A DNA stretch of 64,000 bases from JACKHO01 sp041398745 (GTDB lineage Bacteria; Planctomycetota; Planctomycetia; Planctomycetales; Planctomycetaceae), in NCBI GenBank assembly GCA_041398745.1, contig JAWKUB010000002.1, forward strand, positions 868,001-932,000, given 5' to 3'. How positions within the stretch are numbered: position 1 is the stretch's first letter; each line of letters opens with the position of its first letter. Below the pieces are notes generated by a model. That model was not told the DNA's origin. It worked only from the letters and a program-made list of their open reading frames with translations, and searched no databases. Of the stretch, positions 37,307-45,574 are shown one piece after another. Made by a program: the position numbers and the translations under genes.

Positions 37307-37663
37307 CTATCGAGTACCATGTTCGACGATGACTGTGGTCCGGATGCCGCCACGCGGGGTGAAGGCCCCTTCGATTTTCATCCAGCGGGGCTGCGTGACG
37401 CTGACGAGGTCGTCCAGAATGGTGTTCGTGACGCGTTCGTAGAACGCTCCATGGTTCCGGAACTGCTGCAAATACATTTTGAGCGATTTCAGCTCGAAGC
37501 AAAGTTTGTCCGGAATGTACGTAATGGTAACCGTACCGAAGTCTGGCTGACCGGTCTTGGGGCACATCGACGTAAACTCGGGGCAGACCGTGTCAATGAC
37601 GTACGGCCGCTCGGGGAAAGGATTGTCGAAAACTTCCAGCAGACTGGGTGAGGGCTCGGACAT
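37307..37663 (-). CDS. queF: NADPH-dependent 7-cyano-7-deazaguanine reductase
   Basis: QueF reduces preQ0 to preQ1 in queuosine biosynthesis for tRNA modification. The 118-residue protein is the short type I form. The nucleophilic cysteine is C34 in SMCPKTGQPDFG and the proton donor is D41. FELKSLKMYL, the conserved substrate-binding segment, follows, then HGAFYERV. The other queuosine genes (queC, queD, queE, tgt) are not in the window. The SRPBCC gene follows immediately. Confidence 0.95.
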   Translation of the reverse strand: MSEPSPSLLEVFDNPFPERPYVIDTVCPEFTSMCPKTGQPDFGTVTITYIPDKLCFELKSLKMYLQQFRNHGAFYERVTNTILDDLVSVTQPRWMKIEGAFTPRGGIRTTVIVEHGTR

Positions 37664-37751
37664 GGTCGATTAAACAGGAGATCGCAGACAGTTGTGGTTG
37701 AGATGGTTGAGGAAACTCCGTTCACAGACAGGAATGTCTGTGCCGCCGGGG

Positions 37752-38495
37752 TCAGGCCTCATCGGTCATGGGCTTGCGGCCAATGAAGACGTAGTGCGGG
37801 ACGCGGACAAAGGGCATGTAGGGTATTTTACCTCGTCTTTCCTCAAGGCGAATGGTTTCGAACTTATTTTCCACATAGGGAATGTGGTCGCCGTTCAGAA
37901 ACACGTTGTCGGAACCAAACCACAGGGGCCAGAAGCTGCGCGTGGTCCATCCATGCTTCACATGGTCATCGGCGGGATACTTCCGGGCCACGTAGAAGTC
38001 GACAATGCCCAAGGTGCCGCCGGGCTTGAGCAGCTTGTAGGCCTGATCCACCGCCCGGAACCAGTCGGGAATCATGGTGAGGGAGTACGAGAACGTGACG
38101 ACATCGACCTGACCTTCGGGCGGCACAAACGTCGTGGCGTCATGACAAATGGGCTCGACGTTCGTCCAGCCGCGATGTTCCACACGCTGTTTCGCCTGTT
38201 CCAATAGGGACGTCGACAGGTCAATCAAATACATTTTTGAAAGCGTGCCGAGTTTGTCGCCGAGGTGTTCTGCGTTTTCGCCGGTGCCCGCTCCGAGGTC
38301 GATCCACACCCCACCTTCGGGAGGATCGATGCTTTGAATCATTTCTTCGCGACTGTGCAGCATGCGGCGCCGAAAGTCGTCGTATCCGGAAGCCTGGCCC
38401 GAGTAGAAACTATCAAGACGTTCCTGATGCGTCTTGCCCCGAGTACGGTGCAAAACGATATGCCAGAGCATTTTCAGGTCGTTGAAGAAAGCCAT
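37752..38495 (-). CDS. SAM-dependent methyltransferase, BtaB-like
   Basis: A 247-residue class I methyltransferase. The SAM-binding motif is VWIDLGAGTGENAEHLG. Acidic residue and strand motifs follow (YLIDLSTSLLEQAKQRV, VDVVTFSYSLTMIPDW, LLKPGGTLGIVDFYV). Immediately upstream is a BtaA-like gene, and in many bacteria BtaB carries out the N-methylations that turn diacylglyceryl homoserine into the betaine lipid DGTS. The assignment as BtaB therefore rests on the pairing; the protein alone could methylate something else. ATG 38495 is chosen over GTG 38510. Confidence 0.8.
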   Translation of the reverse strand: MAFFNDLKMLWHIVLHRTRGKTHQERLDSFYSGQASGYDDFRRRMLHSREEMIQSIDPPEGGVWIDLGAGTGENAEHLGDKLGTLSKMYLIDLSTSLLEQAKQRVEHRGWTNVEPICHDATTFVPPEGQVDVVTFSYSLTMIPDWFRAVDQAYKLLKPGGTLGIVDFYVARKYPADDHVKHGWTTRSFWPLWFGSDNVFLNGDHIPYVENKFETIRLEERRGKIPYMPFVRVPHYVFIGRKPMTDEA

Positions 38496-38546
38496 GCCAA
38501 CGAATTCCACGATTGATTTTGAAAGCGCACGGGGCGGGGACGCTAG

Positions 38547-39761
38547 TTACTGCGCTGCCGGAGCACGATCGGCCAGGTCGGTGATGTAGAAACTGCCGTA
38601 GGTATTCACCCGGTCGATAGGATGCAGTCGTTCTGCCATTTCCCGGTCGTAAGTCAGCAAGTCACCCAGTTTGTATTTCTGGCCGTCACGCTCGACCTCA
38701 ATGGGGTCAATGAAATCGACGTCGAGACTCGCACTCCGCCAAATGATTTTGGTCCCCGGGGCGGCCTTATCGACAATGGCCTGCCATTCGGTTGTCAGGA
38801 TTTCCTTGTAGTTGGCGTAGAGCCAGTCCATATGATCGAGCAGCACGTAACGGGAAATCTGCCCGTCGTGCTTTTCGAGGAAGCCGAGGAGTGAGTCGGT
38901 ATGTGTGGTCACGCGGTCGACTGCACCCGCCTTCAGTTCCTCGAAGTTTCGCTCTTTGAGGTATTCCGGGCAGCACGTCGGTGTGTATTTGCCCGTCAGA
39001 TACACGCGCCAGAAGTAGTTGTCGTGCAGGGGCAGTTTTGCAAAAACGGTCTCGACACGATCTTCAATGAACTGAGCAATCCCGCCGGGATAGTCGCGGT
39101 CGAGCTGTTGTCGCTGACTGCGGGGAACACCGAGCAGGGCCATGGTGGCATCGCGTCCGAGCAACCAGCGGAGCAGGGGACGGAACAGTTTCTTTTTGAG
39201 GTCGTGTCGTTGGAAAACCTCCTGCTGTTCCGCAACGGTTTGTGCTTCCAGCAGTTCGTTGATGGGTTCCCTGATGCGGGCAATCCGATTGATGTAGCCG
39301 TTGACAATCCAGGCAAAGAGGCCGGAGGTTCCGCGGAAGTAGTAACTTGGACGGCTGCGAGTACCAATGAAGAACTTGCCGTATCGATCCCAGAATTTTT
39401 GAGCATCTGAAGGCAAATCATTTCGAAGTTTCGCCGGGTAAACCTCTTTCCATTCCGGCAAATGTCCTTCACCAAAGAGCTTGAAGAACGTCGGATGATC
39501 GAGATTTCGAATACCGGACTTCTTCAGTTCGAGTACGGCGTTCTGCCGGAAGTTCATGTCGACGGCGTAGACATGCCCCGTGCCAGCAAGGACGTAGTCC
39601 AGCGCGTTGCAACCCGCGGAGGTAATGACCACGAGGTTGTCGGAGGAACTCAGCTGCAGTGCCTGCCGGTCGAGTCGCGGGTCTTCCCAGCATTGGTTGT
39701 AAACCAGGTTTCGCCCGTGCACCAAATTGAATGCCGCGCGGCTCAAGCGTCCCAGAGGCAT
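38547..39761 (-). CDS. btaA: BtaA-like S-adenosylmethionine:diacylglycerol 3-amino-3-carboxypropyltransferase (DUF3419)
   Basis: A 404-residue protein of the DUF3419/BtaA family, which transfers the aminocarboxypropyl group of SAM to diacylglycerol. Features include VYNQCWEDPRLDRQAL, VVITSAGCNALDYVL (the SAM-binding part), VYAVDMNFRQNAVLELK, TFFKLFGEGH, SRYVLLDHMDWLYA and IWRSAS. Length matches the family. The methyltransferase follows 51 bases later on the same strand. Together they would produce phosphorus-free betaine lipid in membranes. The substrate assignment is inferred from family and pairing; no phosphate-regulon box was identified upstream. Confidence 0.88.
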   Translation of the reverse strand: MPLGRLSRAAFNLVHGRNLVYNQCWEDPRLDRQALQLSSSDNLVVITSAGCNALDYVLAGTGHVYAVDMNFRQNAVLELKKSGIRNLDHPTFFKLFGEGHLPEWKEVYPAKLRNDLPSDAQKFWDRYGKFFIGTRSRPSYYFRGTSGLFAWIVNGYINRIARIREPINELLEAQTVAEQQEVFQRHDLKKKLFRPLLRWLLGRDATMALLGVPRSQRQQLDRDYPGGIAQFIEDRVETVFAKLPLHDNYFWRVYLTGKYTPTCCPEYLKERNFEELKAGAVDRVTTHTDSLLGFLEKHDGQISRYVLLDHMDWLYANYKEILTTEWQAIVDKAAPGTKIIWRSASLDVDFIDPIEVERDGQKYKLGDLLTYDREMAERLHPIDRVNTYGSFYITDLADRAPAAQ

Positions 39762-40017
39762 GTCTCACCTATTTCATCTGGCCGGGGAATCCAGCCTCAA
39801 TTCTTTGCCGATACAAATCGATTTTGCAGCGGTGATGCCATCGACCGGAAATTCGGAACCAGCAACAGGCCTGCCGCAGTCTGACATCGTACCCAACGAC
39901 AACTCAGACCGACAGCGACGAGCGGCTCCGCACTGGCAGAATTGACGTAATCTTCAGCCCAGACGCCAATTGCAGTCACGACCCGTACAGTTTCACCAGA
40001 CCGAATGGAAGCAAAAA

Positions 40018-41172
40018 CTACTTCTTTCCCGACTCGTCAGGATCGCTCGTGAAGAAATCCTTCAGCTTTTCAAACCACGATTTCTGGTGGGGATTCACTT
40101 CCGCCTGCTCCAGTTCGGCCAGTTTCCGCAGCAGTTCTTCGTGTTCTCCCGAGACGCTGCGAGGCACGAGTACCTGAATTTCGACATGCAAATCGCCCGC
40201 ATTACCGCCGGTACGTGGGTCGACTAACCCCTTGCCACGTAAGCGAATGGTCTCACCTGGCTGAGTTCCGGCTGGAAGGTCGAGTGTGTCTTTCCCTTCA
40301 ATGAGCGGGATTTCGACCGTCGTTCCGAGTGCGGCCTGGGTGTAGGTGATAGGCACACGGCAGTACAAATGCGTCCCGCTGCGTTTGAATATCGAATGTT
40401 CCTTTACCCGAATTTCGACGTACAGGTCGCCGCGCGGGCCTCCATTCGGGCCAGCATCTCCCGCAGCGGGTTGCCGGACCGACATGCCGTTATCGATTCC
40501 CGCTGGAATGGGAACGGTGACCGTGACATCTTCGTCTTCGCGACCGGAGCCGTAACACGTGTTGCACTTGTGGCGAATGACGCGTCCCTGTCCTCGACAG
40601 GCGGGGCAGGGAGTTTGAATTCGAAAGAAACCTTGCGCCTGCGTGACCTGTCCTTCACCTCCGCAGTAATCGCAGATTTCAGGCGTTGTTCCCGGTTCCG
40701 CACCCGACCCTTTACAGTGGGAACAGGTACACTTCCGAGTGATTTCGAGTTCTGCCTTGTATCCCTTGGCTGCGGTAACCAGGTCAATGGTGACTGATGT
40801 CTTCAGGTCTGATCCGCGAGTCGGGCCACCTTGTCGACGTCGACCGCCACCCGCTCCGAACATGTCACCAAACAGGCCGCCAAACTGGGCGAAAATGTCG
40901 TTGATGTCCTGGAAGCCTGCGCCTCCCGGTCCACCAGCACCGCCCTGAACTCCAGCGTGCCCGAAGCGGTCGTAGCGGGCGCGCTTGTCTTCGTCGCTTA
41001 GAATGGCGTACGCCTCGGCCGCCTCTTTGAACTTCTCCGTAGCCTCATCGTCCCCCTGGTTTCGGTCGGGGTGATACTTGCGCGCGAGTGTCTTGTAAGC
41101 CTTCTTGATTTCACTGGCCGAAGCGGACTTTGAGACACCCAGAACTTCGTAATAGTCTCGCTGCGAGGCCAT
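40018..41172 (-). CDS. dnaJ: Chaperone protein DnaJ (type I Hsp40)
   Basis: A 384-residue co-chaperone for DnaK. It has a J domain with HPD at 34-36 (KYHPDRN) and a Gly/Phe-rich linker (GGPGGAGFQDINDIFAQFGGLFGDMFG). A zinc domain follows with four CxxCxGxG repeats (CSHCKGSG, CDYCGGEG, CPACRGQG, CNTCYGSG), then the C-terminal substrate-binding domains (VRQPAAGDAGPNGGPRGDLYVEI). ATG 41172 starts MASQRDYYEVLG; the frame extends to 41280 but the extra residues are not conserved DnaJ sequence. It is separated from the chaperonin genes by a terminator at 41341-41373, so it probably has its own promoter. No dnaK or grpE is present. Confidence 0.95.
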   Translation of the reverse strand: MASQRDYYEVLGVSKSASASEIKKAYKTLARKYHPDRNQGDDEATEKFKEAAEAYAILSDEDKRARYDRFGHAGVQGGAGGPGGAGFQDINDIFAQFGGLFGDMFGAGGGRRRQGGPTRGSDLKTSVTIDLVTAAKGYKAELEITRKCTCSHCKGSGAEPGTTPEICDYCGGEGQVTQAQGFFRIQTPCPACRGQGRVIRHKCNTCYGSGREDEDVTVTVPIPAGIDNGMSVRQPAAGDAGPNGGPRGDLYVEIRVKEHSIFKRSGTHLYCRVPITYTQAALGTTVEIPLIEGKDTLDLPAGTQPGETIRLRGKGLVDPRTGGNAGDLHVEIQVLVPRSVSGEHEELLRKLAELEQAEVNPHQKSWFEKLKDFFTSDPDESGKK

Positions 41173-41340
41173 GGAACTGCTTGCCATTTCTTCAGTGCGA
41201 TTGCTTGGTGAAGATGATGAAAAACGAGGTGATACGAGAGCGCTTTCCGAAACAGTATTCGCGTCCTGCCTCGCGGCCACACGCTAACACACCTTGTGAA
41301 AACCGTTGCCGCGGGCGACCGGAAAGAGCAACCTGCTCTA

Positions 41341-41373
41341 AAACACGAGCCACCGGGGGAACCGGTGGCTCGT
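41341..41373 (-). terminator. Intrinsic terminator after groEL
   Basis: On the minus strand, ACGAGCCACCGG and CCGGTGGCTCGT form a perfect 12-bp stem around a 5-base loop (41345-41356 and 41362-41373 on the plus strand). The sequence right after it is GTTTTA, a short U tract. It lies 36 bases after the groEL stop and before dnaJ. This is the clearest terminator in the window. Confidence 0.8.
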
Positions 41374-41408
41374 CAATTCATCCAACTAACTCAACTGGAA
41401 AGCCCCGG

Positions 41409-43025
41409 TTAGCGAACAGCTCCCTCAACCTTTGGCTTTGCGCCACCGGCAGGGTCGTCGGTTCGGGTAACGAGGACCTGAGTCGTCAGCATGAGGCCAG
41501 CGATGGAGGCTGCGTATCGCAGAGCACTCTTCACGACCTTGGCAGGATCGATAATTCCGTCCTTGAACATGTCGACGTACTTGCCAGTCGCACCGTTGTA
41601 GCCAACGTTGGTTTTGTCGTTCGATTTCACTTCGTCGGCAATGACGGCTCCGTCTTCTCCGCAGTTGTCGGAGATTTGACGAATTGGAGCTTCCAGAGCA
41701 CGAGCAAGGATTTCGATACCAATTCGCTCATCGCCACGAGCCTTAACGGCTTCGACAGCGGGAATGGCACGCAGCAGGGCGACACCACCACCAGGAAGAA
41801 TTCCTTCTTCTACGGCAGCGCGTGTTGCATGCAGGGCGTCTTCCATGCGGGCCTTGGTCTGCTTCATTTCGGCTTCAGTGACAGCACCAACCGAAATGAC
41901 AGCGACACCGCTCGTGAGCTTGGCGAGACGCTCGTGGAACTTTTCACGATCGTATTCGCTTTCGGTTTCTTCAACCTGACGGCGAAGCTGAGCGACGCGC
42001 TTTTCGATTTCTTTCTTCTCGCCCAAGCCATCGATGATGGTGGTCGAGTCTTTGGTGATTTCCACCGACTTGGCACGACCCAGTTGGCTGAGCTCGACAC
42101 TGTCGAGTTTGATTCCCAAGTCTTCGGAAATCACGGTACCGCCAGTCAGCACAGCCATGTCTTGCAGCATGGCCTTGCGGCGATCACCAAATCCGGGGGC
42201 CTTCACGGCAGCGATTTGCAAAATGCCGCGGAGGCGGTTCACAACCATAGCGGTCAGTGCTTCGCCATCGACATCCTCAGCAATGACCACCAGTGGCTTG
42301 CCAGACTGAGCGACCTTCTCCAGCAGCGGAATGAATTCACGCAGGTTGGAGATCTTCTTCTCGTGCAGCAGGATAAGGCAGTCTTCGAGGACGCACTTCA
42401 TCTCGGCAGGATCGGTCACGAAGTAAGGGGAAATGTACCCCTTATCGAACTGCATCCCTTCGGCAACGCTGACGGTTGTTTCGTTGCTCTTGCCTTCTTC
42501 GATGGTCACAACTTGACCATTCACGGCTTCGAGAGCATCGGCAACCATTTGACCAACGACGGTGTCGTTGTTGGCGGAAACCGAAGCGACGTGCTGAATT
42601 TCCTTCTTGTCCGACACCGGCTTCGCGATGCTTTCCAGGAACGCAACAGCTGCCTCGACACCTTTCTCAATGCCACGGCGCACAATTTGAGGATTGGCAC
42701 CGAGCGAAATGCTGCGGAGACCTTCCTGATAAATTGCACGGGCCAGCACGGTTGCGGTCGTCGTTCCATCGCCAGCGATGTCGCTGGTCTTGGTAGCGAC
42801 TTCGTTGACCAGTTTGGCTCCCATGTGCTCGTAGGGATCTTCCAGCTCGACTTCCTTAGAGACGGTCACACCGTCCTTGGTTACGAGAGGATTGCCGAAG
42901 CTTTTGTCGATAATCACATTGCGGCCGGTTGGCCCCATGGTTACCGCGACTGCGTCAGCCAAAATATTTACACCGGCCTGCAATTTCAGGCGGGCCGCAT
43001 CATCAAAAAGCAATTGCTTTGCCAC
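41409..43025 (-). CDS. groEL: Chaperonin GroEL, copy without the GGM tail
   Basis: A 538-residue GroEL subunit. Landmarks are TMGPTGRNV, DGVTVSKEVELEDPYEHMGAKLV, AGDGTTTATVLA, VKAPGFGDRRKAMLQDMAVLTGG and GILPGGGVALLRA. Ring-folding residues look normal. The C-terminus ends GAKPKVEGAVR and lacks the Gly-Gly-Met repeat of standard GroEL. The start is GTG 43025: GGAG is 8 bases upstream and the conserved N-terminus VAKQLLFDDAAR begins there; no ATG is available. It sits directly after groES in the same transcript and is followed by a strong terminator. It is likely a specialised second chaperonin, as in many planctomycetes and cyanobacteria. Confidence 0.96.
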   Translation of the reverse strand: MAKQLLFDDAARLKLQAGVNILADAVAVTMGPTGRNVIIDKSFGNPLVTKDGVTVSKEVELEDPYEHMGAKLVNEVATKTSDIAGDGTTTATVLARAIYQEGLRSISLGANPQIVRRGIEKGVEAAVAFLESIAKPVSDKKEIQHVASVSANNDTVVGQMVADALEAVNGQVVTIEEGKSNETTVSVAEGMQFDKGYISPYFVTDPAEMKCVLEDCLILLHEKKISNLREFIPLLEKVAQSGKPLVVIAEDVDGEALTAMVVNRLRGILQIAAVKAPGFGDRRKAMLQDMAVLTGGTVISEDLGIKLDSVELSQLGRAKSVEITKDSTTIIDGLGEKKEIEKRVAQLRRQVEETESEYDREKFHERLAKLTSGVAVISVGAVTEAEMKQTKARMEDALHATRAAVEEGILPGGGVALLRAIPAVEAVKARGDERIGIEILARALEAPIRQISDNCGEDGAVIADEVKSNDKTNVGYNGATGKYVDMFKDGIIDPAKVVKSALRYAASIAGLMLTTQVLVTRTDDPAGGAKPKVEGAVR

Positions 43026-43128
43026 CTCAGGACTCCTGTTGAGCGTTGAGGAAAATTGTTTCAAGGGGGCTACCAACAGTTATGACGTTGGCAGCCCAGA
43101 CAGCGACGGTATGCACCGTCATGACCAG

Positions 43129-43419
43129 TTAGTTAACGATTTTTGCCAAGATGTCGTTTTCACGAAGAATCTTGATGTCGACGCCATCGACTTCGATTTC
43201 CGTTCCGCCGTACTTGCCGAAGAGAACTTCGTCACCAATTTGAACGGAAACGGCACAACGCTCGCCGCTTTCAAGCAGACGGCCTGGGCCAACGGCCACG
43301 ACTTTGCCCCGTTGTGGTTTTTCTTTGGCCGAGTCGGGCAGGACAATTCCGCCAGCGGTTGTTTCTTCTGCTGACAACGGCTCAACAACGACTCGATCAT
43401 CAAGTGGATTCAGATTCAT
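43129..43419 (-). CDS. groES: Co-chaperonin GroES
   Basis: A 96-residue GroES. It opens NLNPLDDRVVVEP and has the mobile-loop segment SAEETTAGGIVLPDSAKEKPQRG followed by GKVVAVGPGR and FGKYGGTEIEVDGV. Length is normal for the lid protein that caps the GroEL ring. ATG 43419 is used; the frame runs 10 codons further upstream. It lies between the two groEL genes, 98 bases after the first and 103 before the second, so one lid serves both rings or one preferentially. Confidence 0.96.
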   Translation of the reverse strand: MNLNPLDDRVVVEPLSAEETTAGGIVLPDSAKEKPQRGKVVAVGPGRLLESGERCAVSVQIGDEVLFGKYGGTEIEVDGVDIKILRENDILAKIVN

Positions 43420-43517
43420 GGAATCGCAGCTCCTGAGGTTATGTAACAATCGCGATGCTGTTCGCGAGAAATTTGTGTTGGATAAATCTTGTAACGGGAA
43501 GTTCGCGGAGGACCGGC

Positions 43518-45206
43518 TTAGAAGCCGCCCATGCCAGGCATTCCGCCCATACCACCCATTCCCATGCCGCCCATGCCTCCCATGCCACCATCGTGGTGAT
43601 GGTCGTCATGGTGGTCTTCTTCTTCCTTAGGCTCTTCCACGATGATGGAGTCCGTGGTCATGAGCAAAGAGGCCACGCTGGCTGCATTCTGCAGTGCCGA
43701 GCGAACAACCTTGGTCGGATCGACAACGCCGAAGTCGAGCATGTCGCCATACTTGTCGTTCAGAGCGTCGTAGCCGTAGGAAGGGTCATCTGACTTGCGG
43801 ATGCGGCTGGCGACGACGGAACCGTCCTGTCCAGCGTTTTCGGCAATTTTGCGAATGGGGACTTCGAGGACGTTCTTCACCAGTTGAACACCGAGACCTT
43901 GATCGCCATCGAGTTTCAGCTTGCTGAGAGCCTTTACCGAACGGAGCAGAGCGACACCACCGCCGGGGACAATTCCTTCTTCGATGGCAGCCCGCGTGGC
44001 GGCGAGAGCATCATCGATGAGGTCTTTACGCTCTTTCATTTCGGTTTCAGTTGCGGCACCCACTTTGACTTGGGCAACACCACCTGCCAACTTGGCAAGT
44101 CGTTCCTGAAGCTTTTCACGATCGTACTCGCTGTCGGTCGTTTCGATTTCCGAACGAATTTGAGCGGCACGGCCTTCGATGGCAGCCTTTGATCCACCAC
44201 CCTGAACAACTGTGGTGTTTTCCTGGGTAACGTGGATTTTCTTGGCGGTTCCGAGTTCGGCAAGCTGTACGTTTTCGACCTTTTCGCCAAGGTCTTTGAA
44301 GAGAGCCTTACCACCGGTGAGGATGGCAAGGTCCTGCAGCATGGCCTTGCGGCGATCGCCGTAGCCAGGAGCTTTGACGGCACAAACAGAGACGATTCCA
44401 CGCAGTTTGTTCACCACGAGGGTTGCCAGTGCTTCGCCTTCGACGTCTTCGGCGATAATGAGCAACGGACGTCCTGACTTGGAAACCTGCTCCAGCAGTG
44501 GAACGAGGTTGCGGGCGTTGCTGATTTTCTCTTCATGGATGAGCACGTAGCAGTTGTCGAGGACGACTTCCTGACCGTCTTCGTCGGTGACGAAGTGTGG
44601 TGACAGGTAACCACGCTCAAACTGCATACCCTCGACCAAATCGACTTCGGTTTCCATACCGCGACCTTCGTCGACAGTAATAACACCATCTTTACCAACC
44701 TTCATCAGGGCGTCGGCCAGAATTTTGCCGATTTCCTTATCGTTGTTACCAGCGATGGTCGCCACTGTTTCGATGGACTTACGATCATTGGCCTGGACTG
44801 GCTGGGCGATTTTCTTGAGGTGCTCACCGACGGCGTCAACCGCCTTTTGAACACCACGGCTCAGTGCAACGGGAGCCGCACCGGCAGCGATGAACTTCAG
44901 ACCTTCGCGGAACATGGCTTCAGCCAAAATGGTGGCTGTGGTTGTTCCGTCACCTGCGGTGTCGCCAGTCTTGGAAGCAGCTTCCTTGACGAGCTGCACG
45001 CCGCAGTTCTCGAATTTGTCTTCCAGCTCAATATCTTCAGCGACGGTCACACCGTCTTTGGTGATTTTGGGCGAGCCCCAACCTTTGTCCAGAACGGCAT
45101 TTCGGCCACGTGGGCCGAGAGTGCTCGCAACGGCACGAGCCAGTTTGGACACACCCGACAAGAGTTGCTTGCGGGCATCTTCATCAAAACTCAGCAATTT
45201 CGACAC
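43518..45206 (-). CDS. groEL: Chaperonin GroEL, copy with His-rich and GGM tail
   Basis: A 562-residue GroEL subunit. It has TLGPRGRNAVLD, DGVTVAEDIELEDKFENCG, AGDGTTTATILA, VKAPGYGDRRKAMLQDLAILTGG and GIVPGGGVALLRS. Unlike its partner it keeps a flexible C-terminal tail. First comes an acidic and histidine-rich stretch (EEEDHHDDHHHD), then Gly-Gly-Met repeats (GGMGGMGGM...). The His-rich part might bind metal. The start is GTG 45206 with GAGGG upstream; V is followed by SKLLSFDEDARKQ, the normal GroEL N-terminus. It is the first gene of the cluster. I find no CIRCE operator in the upstream region. Confidence 0.96.
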   Translation of the reverse strand: MSKLLSFDEDARKQLLSGVSKLARAVASTLGPRGRNAVLDKGWGSPKITKDGVTVAEDIELEDKFENCGVQLVKEAASKTGDTAGDGTTTATILAEAMFREGLKFIAAGAAPVALSRGVQKAVDAVGEHLKKIAQPVQANDRKSIETVATIAGNNDKEIGKILADALMKVGKDGVITVDEGRGMETEVDLVEGMQFERGYLSPHFVTDEDGQEVVLDNCYVLIHEEKISNARNLVPLLEQVSKSGRPLLIIAEDVEGEALATLVVNKLRGIVSVCAVKAPGYGDRRKAMLQDLAILTGGKALFKDLGEKVENVQLAELGTAKKIHVTQENTTVVQGGGSKAAIEGRAAQIRSEIETTDSEYDREKLQERLAKLAGGVAQVKVGAATETEMKERKDLIDDALAATRAAIEEGIVPGGGVALLRSVKALSKLKLDGDQGLGVQLVKNVLEVPIRKIAENAGQDGSVVASRIRKSDDPSYGYDALNDKYGDMLDFGVVDPTKVVRSALQNAASVASLLMTTDSIIVEEPKEEEDHHDDHHHDGGMGGMGGMGMGGMGGMPGMGGF

Positions 45207-45574
45207 GGCTGATCCCTCTTTACAGCTTTCAATGGTGCCAGATTCGATCAATCCAAAACCCAAACGGCCAACATGCCTGCCTGGATGGGCACACTAAATA
45301 ATGCTCCGGCCCCTGAAAGCAGGTTGCGTGCCAAACGATTCGGGGTGGCTGCAAGTGACGGGAGGGAAATGGGTTGCGCCTCATGGGTTTCGTGGATGAC
45401 ACTTGGGACCTGCCAAGCTGGCAGCGCAATTCCGGAGTGCGCGGACTGTCGGAGTGAAACGCGATTCGGTGAGCCGGGTCGACGAGATGGTTCGTTTCAC
45501 GCACTGGTCGCATGTCATGTTGGGCGTATAAACGACCTGTCACCTCACGTTCCAAGTCGAACAGAACAGTTGCC
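45207..45574. promoter_or_regulatory. Divergent promoter region with two dyads
   Basis: These 368 bases separate the chaperonin operon from the lipid-modification operon. CTGCCA-AGC-TGGCAG (45410-45424) is a perfect 6-3-6 palindrome. GTGAAACG (45454-45461) and CGTTTCAC (45493-45500) are an 8-bp inverted repeat 31 bases apart. Either might be an operator or a small hairpin. No CIRCE-type TTAGCACTC element and no convincing -35/-10 pair were found. It is not known which direction, if any, the dyads control. Confidence 0.3.

Noticed and set aside
41130..43049. 639-codon plus-strand open frame antisense to groEL
   Set aside because: It lies entirely opposite the well-supported groEL copy and dnaJ start region, and its sequence has no recognisable domain. 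Long antisense frames are common opposite strongly biased genes.
45207..45574. CIRCE heat-shock operator upstream of the chaperonin operon
   Set aside because: The TTAGCACTC-N9-GAGTGCTAA pattern was looked for on both strands and not found.
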